62,858 nt of DNA from a virus: positions 1 to 62,858 of the IMG/VR virus record IMGVR_UViG_3300031974_002723. One strand, 5' to 3'. Each line of letters opens with the position of its first letter. Positions within the stretch are counted from its first letter, which is position 1. Both the position numbers and the translations under genes were made by a program. The notes beneath the pieces were generated by a model that saw only the letters and a list, made by a program, of their open reading frames with translations, did no database searches and had not been told where the DNA came from. This document shows, piece by piece, positions 22,634 through 31,014 of the stretch.

Positions 22634-23445
22634 TGCCTATCAATGAGATAAACGGGGTCGGATGGGCCAGTATAAATGAGATCGATGGAGTTTCAGCAGC
22701 CAACATCGCTGATGTAAGCGGTGTGGATGCCCCATCGTCTGGAGTGATTACGACGAATCTCATTCAGCACTGGGACTTCGGGAACACGAGCTTCTACCCA
22801 GGTAGCGGTACTACAATAACCGATTTGTCTGATCCGACTAAGACTGGATCACTGGTAAACGGAACGGTGGTGACTACATCTGGATCTGCGACATACGCTG
22901 ACTATGACGGTGTAAATGACTACGTAGAGTGCTCCATTGTAAATACGTTTGGTCAAAACCACACCTGCGAGATGTGGGCGAGGTTCCCTAATTTATCTGA
23001 CATTAAACGACTTCTATGGGTTAGAAACTATCAGAGTAACTGTGTTACTACCAATGGAGGATACTCCATGCAGTTTGATGCGGTCAACAAAAAGATATGG
23101 TTTACCGTTATGAATAACCTAAGTATACCTAGATATGAAAGTAGTGCTGTAACAGCTAGTACGAATACATGGTACCACATGGTAGCATCTATTAATGGTA
23201 GTTCGTTGAAGTTTTATTGGAACGGATCTTTGGTGAGCACACATACATCTACGACAAATAGGTTCCCTCCGTGCCAGACGGGTCTTGTATGCAGGACCAG
23301 TGCAGTAACCAGAAATAACGGAACTGTAAACACTTCCTTCTGCACTGAGCACGACATCGCGGAGCTTCGGATATACACTACGAATCTGTCTGCCACTGAT
23401 GTAACGACGAACTTCGACGCAACAAAGAGTAAGTATGGGTACTGA
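22633..23445 (+). CDS. LamG/concanavalin-like receptor-binding protein, 270 aa
   Basis: Residues 1-35 repeat NEI[ND]GV-type turns (an attachment motif). From about residue 40 the protein follows the LamG (concanavalin-like) jelly roll: HWDFGNTSFYPG, then YADYDGVNDYVEC, then TWYHMVASINGSSLKFYWNG, then DIAELRIYTTNLSATDV. Such domains bind sugars and often tip phage fibres. Its position after two fibre genes supports host recognition. Confidence 0.82.
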   Translation: MPINEINGVGWASINEIDGVSAANIADVSGVDAPSSGVITTNLIQHWDFGNTSFYPGSGTTITDLSDPTKTGSLVNGTVVTTSGSATYADYDGVNDYVECSIVNTFGQNHTCEMWARFPNLSDIKRLLWVRNYQSNCVTTNGGYSMQFDAVNKKIWFTVMNNLSIPRYESSAVTASTNTWYHMVASINGSSLKFYWNGSLVSTHTSTTNRFPPCQTGLVCRTSAVTRNNGTVNTSFCTEHDIAELRIYTTNLSATDVTTNFDATKSKYGY

Positions 23446-23656
23446 CGATTACTACAAGATCATATTGGTTACTGATCTAAAAAACTACAGCCAGTATGAA
23501 TACTATGAGCTTAGGACTAGCCTCGACGGAAGGGAGGTGATCCTTGAGTTCCCAGACCCAACAGGTATATCAGAAATTCAAACGTTGGCTCAAGTTCACG
23601 CATATATGTATGGCAACAACTCTAATTGGGTGGACTATACTGAAGAGCCAGACTGA
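23435..23656 (+). CDS. Late hypothetical protein, 73 aa
   Basis: Starts MGTDDYYKIILVTDLKNYSQ. Acidic and Tyr-rich. Overlaps the lectin-like gene by 11 nt. Unrecognised, perhaps a fibre chaperone by position. Confidence 0.65.
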   Translation: MGTDDYYKIILVTDLKNYSQYEYYELRTSLDGREVILEFPDPTGISEIQTLAQVHAYMYGNNSNWVDYTEEPD

Positions 23657-23670
23657 ACATTTATTGTTGT

Positions 23671-23678
23671 TATATTTG
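23671..23678 (+). promoter_or_regulatory. Late promoter TATATTTG, 5 nt before ATG
   Basis: TATATTTG followed by TAGTC and the ATG at 23684. No TTTG at -33. Confidence 0.66.
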
Positions 23679-23683
23679 TAGTC

Positions 23684-23977
23684 ATGTCTGACAACAGGGT
23701 TAAGAATCTTCTTAAAAAACACAGACTCGCTGGTGTGAACAAGCCTAAAAGGACGCCTTCACATCCGAAGAAGTCTCATATGGTGCTGGCTAAGGTGGGG
23801 GACAAGGTTCGGTTGATCCGCTTCGGTGAGCAGGGTGCCAGTACCGCTGGCAAGCCAAAATCAGGGGAGAGCGACAGGATGAAAAAGAAGAGATCAAGCT
23901 TTAAGGCCAGACACGGTAAAAACATAGCTAAAGGCAAGATGAGCGCAGCATACTGGGCAGACAAAGTAAAGTGGTAA
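23684..23977 (+). CDS. Small basic conserved phage protein, 97 aa
   Basis: Starts MSDNRVKNLLKKHRLAGVNK. The middle contains KVGDKVRLIRFGEQGAS, and the C-terminus reads SFKARHGKNIAKGKMSAAYW. This C-terminal pattern is widely found in marine and Bacteroidota phages; its role is unknown. Highly basic, so it may bind DNA. Confidence 0.75.
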   Translation: MSDNRVKNLLKKHRLAGVNKPKRTPSHPKKSHMVLAKVGDKVRLIRFGEQGASTAGKPKSGESDRMKKKRSSFKARHGKNIAKGKMSAAYWADKVKW

Positions 23978-23979
23978 TC

Positions 23980-24186
23980 ATGGACGCATTGACACAATTT
24001 GAAATTTTTGCTGTAGCTGGCTCGTTGATCGGGATGTGGCTCAAGTTTCAGAACGACTACACAACCCTAAAAGCTAGGGTTAGGTCTCTTGAGAACGATA
24101 ACGGAGAGCTCAAGCAGAACCTGAAACAGCTTCTTGAAGACATACAGGAGATCAAGCTTCTCCTTGCTAAAAACAAAGTAACATGA
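23980..24186 (+). CDS. Membrane-anchored coiled-coil protein, 68 aa
   Basis: Starts at the ATG at 23980 (MDALTQFEIFAVAGSLIGMW). One hydrophobic segment (FEIFAVAGSLIGMWLKF) is followed by a coiled coil (LKARVRSLENDNGELKQNLK). This layout resembles XhlA-type lysis accessories, but spanin or structural roles are possible. Confidence 0.66.
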   Translation: MDALTQFEIFAVAGSLIGMWLKFQNDYTTLKARVRSLENDNGELKQNLKQLLEDIQEIKLLLAKNKVT

Positions 24187-24527
24187 AATATCACGACGAC
24201 GTATCATTTGGTCAGATTGGCTGCGCGTACACTACCGCTTCCAGTGACGCTATCAAGGCCCCAACTGGAAAGGTCTTTGTTGCCATCACCATGGTAGCAG
24301 ACTGCACGTTTGATGCCGCTGGTGGCCTCGTTGCAGAGGACGCCGAGGCCTTCTTCAACACCGAAACTGCAGCCCACGACAAAGCCGATGGTTCTGAAAC
24401 TGAGGACTACGGTAGTGGCGGCCAGGTTGTTGACGCTGTCTCCTTCCCTAAGGGAATGACCATCTACGGAAGGTGGACTGAAGTTGATGTTGACACGGGC
24501 AGCTGCGTAGCTTACATCGGTCACTGA
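24183..24527 (+). CDS. Late beta-rich structural protein candidate, 114 aa
   Basis: Starts MKYHDDVSFGQIGCAYTTAS. Gly/Ala/Asp-rich and beta-like, ending YGRWTEVDVDTGSCVAYIGH. This type is common among small head or fibre decoration proteins. Overlaps its neighbours by 1-4 nt on both sides. Confidence 0.66.
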   Translation: MKYHDDVSFGQIGCAYTTASSDAIKAPTGKVFVAITMVADCTFDAAGGLVAEDAEAFFNTETAAHDKADGSETEDYGSGGQVVDAVSFPKGMTIYGRWTEVDVDTGSCVAYIGH

Positions 24528-24706
24528 TGAAGGCCGTAAAGGGCAAGGCTAAACTCAAGGTCTCCACCAAGAAAGTTGGTGTTGAGGCCCCTAGTGGATA
24601 TCACTGGATGGAAGAGTCTGGTAGGTACTACTTGATGGCTGGTGACTACAAGGCGCATCCTGGGGCTGTAGAGAAAGCTCAGTTTAAACTTGTAAACCAC
24701 AGCTAA
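24527..24706 (+). CDS. Small late protein, 59 aa
   Basis: Reads MKAVKGKAKLKVSTKKVGVE, then GYHWMEESGRYYLMAGDYKA, then VEKAQFKLVNHS. Basic N-terminus and aromatic middle. Its ATG overlaps the previous stop (TGATG), and its stop overlaps the next ATG (TAATG). Coupling supports a real gene; function unknown. Confidence 0.62.
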   Translation: MKAVKGKAKLKVSTKKVGVEAPSGYHWMEESGRYYLMAGDYKAHPGAVEKAQFKLVNHS

Positions 24707-25554
24707 TGATCGGACTTGGATTAGGTGTTGATCGGGGATTCGATGGCGGGGCGAATGGCGCTGCTTCTTTGTTGTTGGACGACTACAGTGGGGCTGCAGC
24801 TGCGTACTCTGTTCGCAAGCTGAGTGGCACTTACACGGGTAGCGCGATGAGGATTCGAAGGGACAACGACGACGCGGAGCTCGACATCGGGTTCGACGGC
24901 GATGGCAACCTTGATACCGCTGCTATTGCTACTCACTGCGATGTTAACAACGGGTATGTGAGCAAGTGGTATGATCAGAGCGGCAACAGCAATGACGCAG
25001 CACAAGCTGGATTCGGTAGTCAACCGCAAATCTACAACGGTGCGGCGGTGGTTACTGAGAACGGGAAGCCTGCGGTAAAGTTTAATGATGATGACCTAGT
25101 GATGGTCACCGCTGTTTCCGCTGTCACAATGAGCATTGTAGTAAAAGTTGATGCGAACACAACAAGTAGCAACTCCTACTTGTGGAGTGACACACCGTAC
25201 AACGCAGGCAGTGGTTTTCACGGTGGTGGCGCGTCACCTTCGCGTACGGGTTACGGAGTGCAAATTATAACGCCAACTATAGAAGGCTTTCAGGGCACGA
25301 CAGAAGACTTTGACCAGCATTTGGTGACATACCACGATGGAGCTACGGACACCTTATTTCAGGACGGAAGTAGTTACGCAACTGGTAGCTTATCGAATAC
25401 TCCGAGCGTGCAAAGGTTGGGCTCTCGCGGCAGCTATCAGTTGGCACTTGATGGTAAAATTCAAGAGCTTGTTTTGTGGGACACCTCAACCCAACAAAGC
25501 AACCGAACCGCCATCGAAACCGACCTCAACAACTACTTCTCCATCTACACCTAA
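24706..25554 (+). CDS. Concanavalin-like (AbfB-type) receptor-binding protein, 282 aa
   Basis: Starts MIGLGLGVDRGFDGGANGAA. The MIGLGLG start is shared with the protein at 48536. From about residue 26 the sequence follows the jelly roll of arabinofuranosidase-B-like domains: AYSVRKLSGTYTGSAMRIRR, then DIGFDGDGNLDTAA, then VSKWYDQSGNSNDA. A carbohydrate-binding fibre tip is likely. It is a second lectin-like gene 1.3 kb from the first, which may widen host range. Confidence 0.8.
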   Translation: MIGLGLGVDRGFDGGANGAASLLLDDYSGAAAAYSVRKLSGTYTGSAMRIRRDNDDAELDIGFDGDGNLDTAAIATHCDVNNGYVSKWYDQSGNSNDAAQAGFGSQPQIYNGAAVVTENGKPAVKFNDDDLVMVTAVSAVTMSIVVKVDANTTSSNSYLWSDTPYNAGSGFHGGGASPSRTGYGVQIITPTIEGFQGTTEDFDQHLVTYHDGATDTLFQDGSSYATGSLSNTPSVQRLGSRGSYQLALDGKIQELVLWDTSTQQSNRTAIETDLNNYFSIYT

Positions 25555-25964
25555 TGGCTACTATATATCTCCCCGTAGAGCCTCAGCTCGGAATGACATC
25601 TGCTGAACGCGCAAAGGCAATTAACGCTGAAGTATGGAGCTTACGCCGACCAGACTCTGTAAAGTCTCCTAATGACGTGACTCTCTACTATTACAGTACA
25701 GTCACACACCCGACTACAAGTCAAATGGCTATCATCGGTGATGATGAAGAACAGATTAAGGTTCACCCTTCCGTAGACTTAACTCAACTTATTGATTTAA
25801 TGCCTGAGGTACCGCAGGCCGAGAAGGATCAGCTTGTAGCGTACATAGAGGCAAACAAAGGCGGAACTGTTCCGTTTGCCGCACTCATCCCGTCTAGCTC
25901 TACTAAGCTCACTGAGGCTGAAGCTGACGCTGCTGGATGGTTTCCTGACCCTGACACTCCGTAA
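25554..25964 (+). CDS. Late hypothetical protein, 136 aa
   Basis: Starts MATIYLPVEPQLGMTSAERA at the ATG overlapping the previous stop. An in-frame extension upstream to 25476 would overlap the lectin gene and is Pro/His-rich, so I exclude it. Acidic C-terminus ending AGWFPDPDTP. Possibly a fibre-associated chaperone. Confidence 0.7.
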   Translation: MATIYLPVEPQLGMTSAERAKAINAEVWSLRRPDSVKSPNDVTLYYYSTVTHPTTSQMAIIGDDEEQIKVHPSVDLTQLIDLMPEVPQAEKDQLVAYIEANKGGTVPFAALIPSSSTKLTEAEADAAGWFPDPDTP

Positions 25965-25966
25965 TC

Positions 25967-26155
25967 ATGAGAGCGAAGAAATCAAAATCTAGAGTGAATG
26001 AGGCGGGCAACTACACAAAGCCTAGCCTTCGGAAGCGCATATTCAACAGGATAAAGGCTGGAAATAAAGGAGGGGATGCTGGTCAGTGGTCTGCCAGAAA
26101 AGCTCAGATGCTGGCTAGAGAATACAAAGCCGCTGGAGGTGGATACAAGAACTAA
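25967..26155 (+). CDS. Small basic conserved phage protein, 62 aa
   Basis: Reads MRAKKSKSRVNEAGNYTKPS, then RIFNRIKAGNKGGDAGQWSA, ending AGGGYKN. This family (AGNYTKP...GQWSARKAQ) is very common in environmental phages and some algal viruses. Role unknown; strongly basic. Confidence 0.78.
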   Translation: MRAKKSKSRVNEAGNYTKPSLRKRIFNRIKAGNKGGDAGQWSARKAQMLAREYKAAGGGYKN

Positions 26156-26394
26156 TGGGGCTCGCTAAATCACAAAGGAGTTTGAAGAAGTGGACCGCTC
26201 AGAAGTGGCGGACCTCCAGCGGAAAGAAGTCCGAAGGTAAGCGCAGGTATTTGCCTGATGCTGCATGGAACGCTCTTTCACCCGCCGAGAAAGCAGCCAC
26301 CAATAGAGCCAAGGCAGAAGGAGATAAGAAAGGGAAGCAGTTCGTCCGCCAACCCAAGAAGATAGCTAAGAAGGTGGCCAGATATCGTAAGTAA
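26155..26394 (+). CDS. Small basic conserved phage protein, 79 aa
   Basis: Starts MGLAKSQRSLKKWTAQKWRT and contains KRRYLPDAAWNALSPAEKAA and KGKQFVRQPKKIAKKVARYR. It is the usual partner of the preceding family in marine and Bacteroidota phages, and its ATG overlaps the previous stop. Probably packaged or DNA-associated; not proven. Confidence 0.78.
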   Translation: MGLAKSQRSLKKWTAQKWRTSSGKKSEGKRRYLPDAAWNALSPAEKAATNRAKAEGDKKGKQFVRQPKKIAKKVARYRK

Positions 26395-26402
26395 TTCACA
26401 CT

Positions 26403-26410
26403 TATATTTG
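26403..26410 (+). promoter_or_regulatory. Late promoter TATATTTG before scaffold and capsid genes
   Basis: TATATTTG is followed 14 nt later by the ATG at 26425, with TTTAATTC just before the ATG, as also before the 29391 gene. The short leader makes this unit slightly different from the 4-nt promoters. Confidence 0.65.
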
Positions 26411-26424
26411 CTAAAATTTAATTC

Positions 26425-27498
26425 ATGGAAGATCAACAAGTTAACCCTGCCGAGGGTCAGGAGTCTAGCGGCTTCACCTTCGTAGACGAGTCCGAGGTTG
26501 CAGCTGCAATGGCAGCTCAGCAAGAGGAACCGCAGGTTGAACAAGTACAAGAGCCTGTTGCCCCTGCCCCGCAGGAAGAACAGACTCAAAACATCGAGAC
26601 TTCAACGGAAGATACTCAGACTGAATATACAAGCCAATACTCTCAAGAAGACGTAGAAGGTGCGGTCTTGGAATACCTGAGCGAAAGGCTGGGTACTGAG
26701 ATTCAATCTCTCGACGACTTCATGGGGGTTCAGCAACAAGAGAGCGTGCTTGACGAGCGCATTGCGGCTATAGCGCAATTCGTAGAAGACACTGGCAGGG
26801 CTCCTCAAGATTGGTTCATTTACCAGCAGCTCAACCCTTCCGAAATGGATGACATGACTGCTATCCAGGTGCAAATGGCATCTGACTACCCGAACCTGTC
26901 ACAAGAAGAGGTCGCCACGCTGATGTCCAGTAAGTACAAGCTCGATCCTAATCTGCACACAGAGGATGAGGTGAAACTCTCGCAGTTGCAACTGAAAATC
27001 GACGCTCAGAATGCGCGTCAGGCCATCGACAAACTGAGAGATCAGTATGCCGCGCCTGAGGTGCAGGAGAGGGTTGACGACAGTTCTCCTTTCGACGAAA
27101 GCTGGTACAGCTCAATGCGGACTGAAACGGAAGCCCTTGATGGGGTCGAATTTGACCTTGGGAACGGGAATACTTTCACGTTTGGATTGAACAGCCAGTA
27201 CCGCAATGAGTTGATGGAGAAGAACACTCGCCTTGACGAGTTCTTTGATCCTTACGTCCAACGGGATGGGAGCTGGGACTACGACAAGCTGAATGTTCAC
27301 AGAGCCGTGCTCGACAATATGGAACAGATAGTTCAATCTGTCTACCGCCAAGGTATGGCAGACGGTCAGAAAGGCATTGTGAACCAGGCAGCTAACGTAA
27401 GCGTCCAGACCCCGAATCAAGGTGGGCAACCTCAGGAAGATAGCCTTGCAGCTCAGCTTCGGCAGGCGCTGGGAGGGGACTCTACCTGGTCTTTTTAA
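26425..27498 (+). CDS. Scaffolding protein candidate, 357 aa
   Basis: Placed immediately before the major capsid gene, with the usual scaffold composition: a Glu/Gln/Pro-rich disordered N-terminus (VEQVQEPVAPAPQEEQ), a long helical middle (about 90-300), and a Gln-rich C-terminus ending ALGGDSTWSF. It would guide capsid assembly and be removed or retained inside. I saw no protease motif. The family is not recognised, so the call rests on position and composition. Confidence 0.7.
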   Translation: MEDQQVNPAEGQESSGFTFVDESEVAAAMAAQQEEPQVEQVQEPVAPAPQEEQTQNIETSTEDTQTEYTSQYSQEDVEGAVLEYLSERLGTEIQSLDDFMGVQQQESVLDERIAAIAQFVEDTGRAPQDWFIYQQLNPSEMDDMTAIQVQMASDYPNLSQEEVATLMSSKYKLDPNLHTEDEVKLSQLQLKIDAQNARQAIDKLRDQYAAPEVQERVDDSSPFDESWYSSMRTETEALDGVEFDLGNGNTFTFGLNSQYRNELMEKNTRLDEFFDPYVQRDGSWDYDKLNVHRAVLDNMEQIVQSVYRQGMADGQKGIVNQAANVSVQTPNQGGQPQEDSLAAQLRQALGGDSTWSF

Positions 27499-27532
27499 AC
27501 AACAACAACAACACTCTTTATACTAAGAAATT
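27499..27532 (+). promoter_or_regulatory. CA-rich leader in front of the major capsid gene
   Basis: The spacer reads as repeats of ACA (AACAACAACAACAACACTC) then TTTATACTAAGAAATT before the ATG. There is no Shine-Dalgarno site. CA-rich unstructured leaders favour high translation in SD-poor systems. Confidence 0.55.
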
Positions 27533-28927
27533 ATGTCTGCAATTGCTGCAAGTAAAGCAGGTGGTGTGACTCTGAGCGGTCATGCTGCCTCTCTGAAAAC
27601 CGCTCCCGACAAGTACATCTCGTTGGGAGATCTCCTTGATCCGACCAAGCCCGACAACAGGGACCTTTTGGTGAACACCTACGGTGACCAGGGCATCACT
27701 GGATTCCTCCAGCTGACTGGCGCTGTCCGTAACGGTGGTACCGCCGATGAGGTTCAGTGGTGGGAAGAAGGTCGTCTCCACAAGACGGCTTCCATCACCC
27801 TCGCTGCTGGTTCGGCTACTGGTCAAGGAACACTGACCACTTCTGACACGCTCCGTGCTAACGACGTCCTCCTGACTCAAGCTGGCGACCGCCTGGTTGT
27901 GATCGACCCGACGTCCGCAAGCACTGACAACGTCAAGACCCTGGACGGAACCGCTGTGAACGCCATCACTGTCGCTGAAGACGTTGCCATCATCGGTAAC
28001 ATCTACGCTCAGGGTACGTCTCAGCCGAGCTCCTTCTACCAGACGGAGGTCAACAAGATGATCAACCCGTACTTCATCACCAAGGAAACCTACCACGTGA
28101 CTGGTTCCCAAGCCACGAACATTGGCTGGATCAACGTTGGTAACGGTGACTACAGGTGGTACGTGAAGGGCGAGATGGACACTCGTAAGCGTTTCATGAA
28201 CCAGCGTGAGATGATGATGCTGTTGGGTCAGAACCCCGTCAACCCGATCGGTGGTACTCTCGACTCCACTGCTGACCTCACCCTGACGGACGGCACGACG
28301 AACCTCGGCAGCATTGCTGGTTCTGAGGGCTACTTCCAAGCTGTTGAGCGCAGAGGTATCACGACGACGGGCACGTTTGGTGACGGTGCTGGATTCGCTG
28401 ACATTGACGAGATCATCTTCGAGCTCGACAAGCAAGGCGCTCCTGCTGAGTACGCCATGTACGTTGACACGGCTACGTCCCTCGCTATCGACGACATGCT
28501 TGCTGCTGGTATCGCTACCCAGACCACTGCTGGTCTGCCTGGTCAGTTCGGAGCCTTCCAGAACAGTGCCGACATGGCCGTTCAGCTTGGCTTCAAGAGC
28601 TTCTCCAGAGGTAGCTACACCTTCCACAAGCACGGTTGGAAGCTCCTGAGCGACCCGACCCTCCTCGGTGCGTTCACGAACAAGCCGTACAAAGGTGCTA
28701 TGGTTCCGATGACGCAGGTTGCTGACGCCAAGACTGGTGTTAAGTCCCCTGCTCTGGAGATGAACTACAAGGAAGTGAACGGCTACGGTCGTGAGCTTGA
28801 GCACTGGGTGGAAGGCGGTGGCGTCCTCGGATTCGCTACCAACGACCAGGACGTGGCTAAGTTCCACTACCGTTCTGAGGCCAACCTCGTGACCCGCGCT
28901 GCTAACCAGCACGTGGTGCTCACCTGA
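27533..28927 (+). CDS. Major capsid protein (crAss-like), 464 aa
   Basis: Forms the head shell (HK97 fold expected). Starts MSAIAASKAGGVTLSGHAAS. The segment GDYRWYVKGEMDTRKRFMNQ, followed by REMMMLLGQNPV, resembles crAss-like capsid proteins as I know them. It has a Gly/Thr-rich insertion around residues 65-130 and no obvious prohead protease site. Codons look optimised (CTC, CGT, AAC), unlike the AGR-rich neighbours. A hairpin follows the stop. Confidence 0.88.
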   Translation: MSAIAASKAGGVTLSGHAASLKTAPDKYISLGDLLDPTKPDNRDLLVNTYGDQGITGFLQLTGAVRNGGTADEVQWWEEGRLHKTASITLAAGSATGQGTLTTSDTLRANDVLLTQAGDRLVVIDPTSASTDNVKTLDGTAVNAITVAEDVAIIGNIYAQGTSQPSSFYQTEVNKMINPYFITKETYHVTGSQATNIGWINVGNGDYRWYVKGEMDTRKRFMNQREMMMLLGQNPVNPIGGTLDSTADLTLTDGTTNLGSIAGSEGYFQAVERRGITTTGTFGDGAGFADIDEIIFELDKQGAPAEYAMYVDTATSLAIDDMLAAGIATQTTAGLPGQFGAFQNSADMAVQLGFKSFSRGSYTFHKHGWKLLSDPTLLGAFTNKPYKGAMVPMTQVADAKTGVKSPALEMNYKEVNGYGRELEHWVEGGGVLGFATNDQDVAKFHYRSEANLVTRAANQHVVLT

Positions 28928-28941
28928 TAAATCTGAAGTGA

Positions 28942-28965
28942 GGGGAGGGGGTTTCGGCCCTCTCC
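28942..28965 (+). terminator. Terminator-like hairpin after the capsid gene
   Basis: GGGGAGGG (28942-28949) pairs with CCCTCTCC (28958-28965), 8 bp with one G-U, loop of 8. No clear T tract follows, so it may also protect the capsid mRNA end. Confidence 0.6.
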
Positions 28966-28989
28966 CTAATCTTCTCAATACAGAGAGAT

Positions 28990-29322
28990 ATGGCTGATAT
29001 GATTTTCCCCCTTTACTTCGACGCGGATCCAGTGGTGCTTACTGAGGCGCAGACTTCTTATGTCCCTACCACTAGCTCTGTTGAGCTGGATGCGTCGTTG
29101 GGTACGTTCGACGTCGCTCTTCAAGACGCCGAAAAAGTCGGTACCATGGTCTACTTCATGTGTACGACTGGTAATGCTCCGACGGTTACTTTTGCCACCT
29201 CAGCTGGTGGTGCAGACAGAGACAAGATCACTTTCACTAATGCCACTGCAGCAGCTTGTTTGTGGACTGAAAGCGGATGGAGAGCTGTAAGCGTTTATGG
29301 ACCTGAAACCATAGTTGCTTGA
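28990..29322 (+). CDS. Capsid decoration / head fibre protein candidate, 110 aa
   Basis: Starts MADMIFPLYFDADPVVLTEA. Thr/Ala/Gly/Val-rich beta-sandwich texture ending WRAVSVYGPETIVA, typical of small head decoration proteins placed just after the capsid gene. It is flanked by hairpins on both sides, so it can be expressed as its own unit. Confidence 0.68.
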   Translation: MADMIFPLYFDADPVVLTEAQTSYVPTTSSVELDASLGTFDVALQDAEKVGTMVYFMCTTGNAPTVTFATSAGGADRDKITFTNATAAACLWTESGWRAVSVYGPETIVA

Positions 29323-29337
29323 TAATCACTGGTAATT

Positions 29338-29361
29338 GAGTGGGGGCTGCGGCCCCTACTC
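29338..29361 (+). terminator. Terminator-like hairpin
   Basis: GAGTGGGGGC (29338-29347) pairs with GCCCCTACTC (29352-29361), one mismatch, loop TGCG. Weak T-rich sequence (TCTTACTTT) follows. Confidence 0.68.
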
Positions 29362-29390
29362 TCTTACTTTCACTTTTAAATTTTAATTCA

Positions 29391-30203
29391 ATGACTACTA
29401 CAACTAAGCGGGGCCCAGGCCGTCCCCCGACTAAAAAGGCCGAAACGAAGACTGCAGCACCTACGAGAAAGGTGTCAGTTAAAAGAGATGTGGCTACCGA
29501 CACCATCAAGGAGTTTAAGACCTTGAAGCCCAGTGGAGCCACGTTCATGATGCAACAGAAGGGCATCACCGTATATGACAAAGAACTGAATCAGATCAGG
29601 GAGATTAGATACTGTCCTAATGAGCCTAGCATCTGGAGGGACGAGCAGTCCGACAACGCAAGGCGAGAAAGCATTGTGTTTATCGACGGAAGGAAGTTCG
29701 TGCGTCCCGATCAACCAAATTTGCTTGCTTTCATGGAAGCTCACCCAGGCAACTCCGCTAACGGAGGTAAGCTGTTTGAGGTGGTGAACAAAGAGAAGAA
29801 GGCTGAGGTTGAGGTGGAGAAGGAGTTCCTTGTGGCTGACGCAATCATGCTGATTCGCAACAAGGACCTTGATGATCTGCTCAGCGTTGCCGTGGCTTTG
29901 GCCATTGACGTAGACAGGCCTGTTAACGAGATTAAGCACGACCTCTTGGTTTTCGCTAAGAAGAGTCCTCAGAGGTTCATTGAGTCCTTCGACAACCCTG
30001 TCGTTGAGATGAAGACGAAGATCAAGATGGCAGAGAAGTATCAAGTCATTAAGCTTGCTGCTGACGGTGTGAAGTGGTTTGACACGAACAAGCTCATCGT
30101 CTCTGTCCCAGCTGGAAAGGATCCGCTGGATGTTTTTGTTAGGTATTGTATGACTGAAGCCGCTGTCCCCATCGTTGAGGAGATGGAGAAACAGATTCAG
30201 TAA
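29391..30203 (+). CDS. Late hypothetical virion-module protein with AT-hook-like start, 270 aa
   Basis: Starts MTTTTKRGPGRPPTKKAETK; KRGPGRPPTKK resembles an AT-hook. The ATG at 29391 is preceded by TTTTAATTCA, as in the scaffold leader. An in-frame extension to 29340 overlaps the terminator. The middle is basic and mixed. The C-terminal half is helical (MLIRNKDLDDLLSVAVAL). By position between capsid decoration and connectors it may be a packaging or head-completion protein. Confidence 0.68.
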   Translation: MTTTTKRGPGRPPTKKAETKTAAPTRKVSVKRDVATDTIKEFKTLKPSGATFMMQQKGITVYDKELNQIREIRYCPNEPSIWRDEQSDNARRESIVFIDGRKFVRPDQPNLLAFMEAHPGNSANGGKLFEVVNKEKKAEVEVEKEFLVADAIMLIRNKDLDDLLSVAVALAIDVDRPVNEIKHDLLVFAKKSPQRFIESFDNPVVEMKTKIKMAEKYQVIKLAADGVKWFDTNKLIVSVPAGKDPLDVFVRYCMTEAAVPIVEEMEKQIQ

Positions 30204-30223
30204 GAACGACTAGAACCTTACGG

Positions 30224-30249
30224 AAAGGCCGCCTTCGGGCGGCTTTTTC
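30224..30249 (+). terminator. Rho-independent terminator
   Basis: GCCGCC-TTCG-GGCGGC (30228-30243) with a stable TTCG loop and a following TTTTTCTTTTC tract, in the classic form. It sits directly upstream of the next TATATTTG promoter. Confidence 0.85.
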
Positions 30250-30255
30250 TTTTCG

Positions 30256-30263
30256 TATATTTG
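30256..30263 (+). promoter_or_regulatory. Late promoter TATATTTG, 4 nt before ATG
   Basis: TATATTTG + TCTC + ATG (30268). The -33 position falls in the terminator stem, so no TTTG there is possible. This is the cleanest example of a late unit with a leaderless start. Confidence 0.7.
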
Positions 30264-30267
30264 TCTC

Positions 30268-31014
30268 ATGGCAGCAAGTGTAGCCGCAGCATACAGGACC
30301 CTGAAGGATCTGGCCAATAAGGATCAAAACGGATTTGTTACACCCACAGTGTTCAACAACTTCGCTCAGATCGCTCAGCTCAGAATTTTCAATCGTCTGT
30401 TCGATGAACTCAAGGATGCCAAGAGGCTGTCTCGCGCTCAGTTCAACCCTGGCAGAGACAAATCTAGGTTCAAGAGAATCGAAGAAGACTTGAGTTACTT
30501 TGCTAAGACGGCAATAATCAACAAGGCGAATGGCGTCTTTGACAAGACTACTGCGGCTGACGATGTCGCACGTATCATAAGCCTTACAACGAACGGAAGC
30601 GTCATTCTCGGTCAGTCTACTAGGACGGCCATTGACATGTGCTACGACGAGGATAAGATCGAAAGAATCTTGATCAGCGACCTGAGCAAGCCTACGGAGA
30701 ATGCTCCTGTAGCTCTGGTCAGCGAGAATATTGAGGTCTTTCCTGACAGCATAAACTCCATCCGAATGAGGTACTACAAGTATCCTCAGGGTGTGACCAG
30801 CGCTGGAGCCAGGACTGCAACTCCCCCTACCGTGGTGGTGGATGCTAACGATACGCCGCTGGCTACTTCTACGGACTTTGAGCTTCCCGACCACTACCTC
30901 AATGATATCGTGATGGAGATGGCTCAGCTCATCGGAATCAACCTCAGGGACCAGTTCGCTGCCGCAGCTGCTCAAGGAGAACAGACTGAGCGCAAACAAG
31001 AAAGTACATTCTGA
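30268..31014 (+). CDS. Connector/adaptor protein candidate, 248 aa
   Basis: Starts MAASVAAAYRTLKDLANKDQ. A helical protein with a long loop and a C-terminal Ala/Gln/Glu helix. Order and size match the ring or adaptor protein that follows the capsid module in crAss-like phages, but no motif is unique. The next gene starts by a 1-nt overlap. Confidence 0.68.
   Translation: MAASVAAAYRTLKDLANKDQNGFVTPTVFNNFAQIAQLRIFNRLFDELKDAKRLSRAQFNPGRDKSRFKRIEEDLSYFAKTAIINKANGVFDKTTAADDVARIISLTTNGSVILGQSTRTAIDMCYDEDKIERILISDLSKPTENAPVALVSENIEVFPDSINSIRMRYYKYPQGVTSAGARTATPPTVVVDANDTPLATSTDFELPDHYLNDIVMEMAQLIGINLRDQFAAAAAQGEQTERKQESTF

Noticed and set aside
27518-28978. Long antisense frame (486 codons) opposite the capsid gene
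   Set aside because: It mirrors the capsid gene's regular codon usage, is rich in Val, His, Ser and Arg without motifs, and has no start signals.
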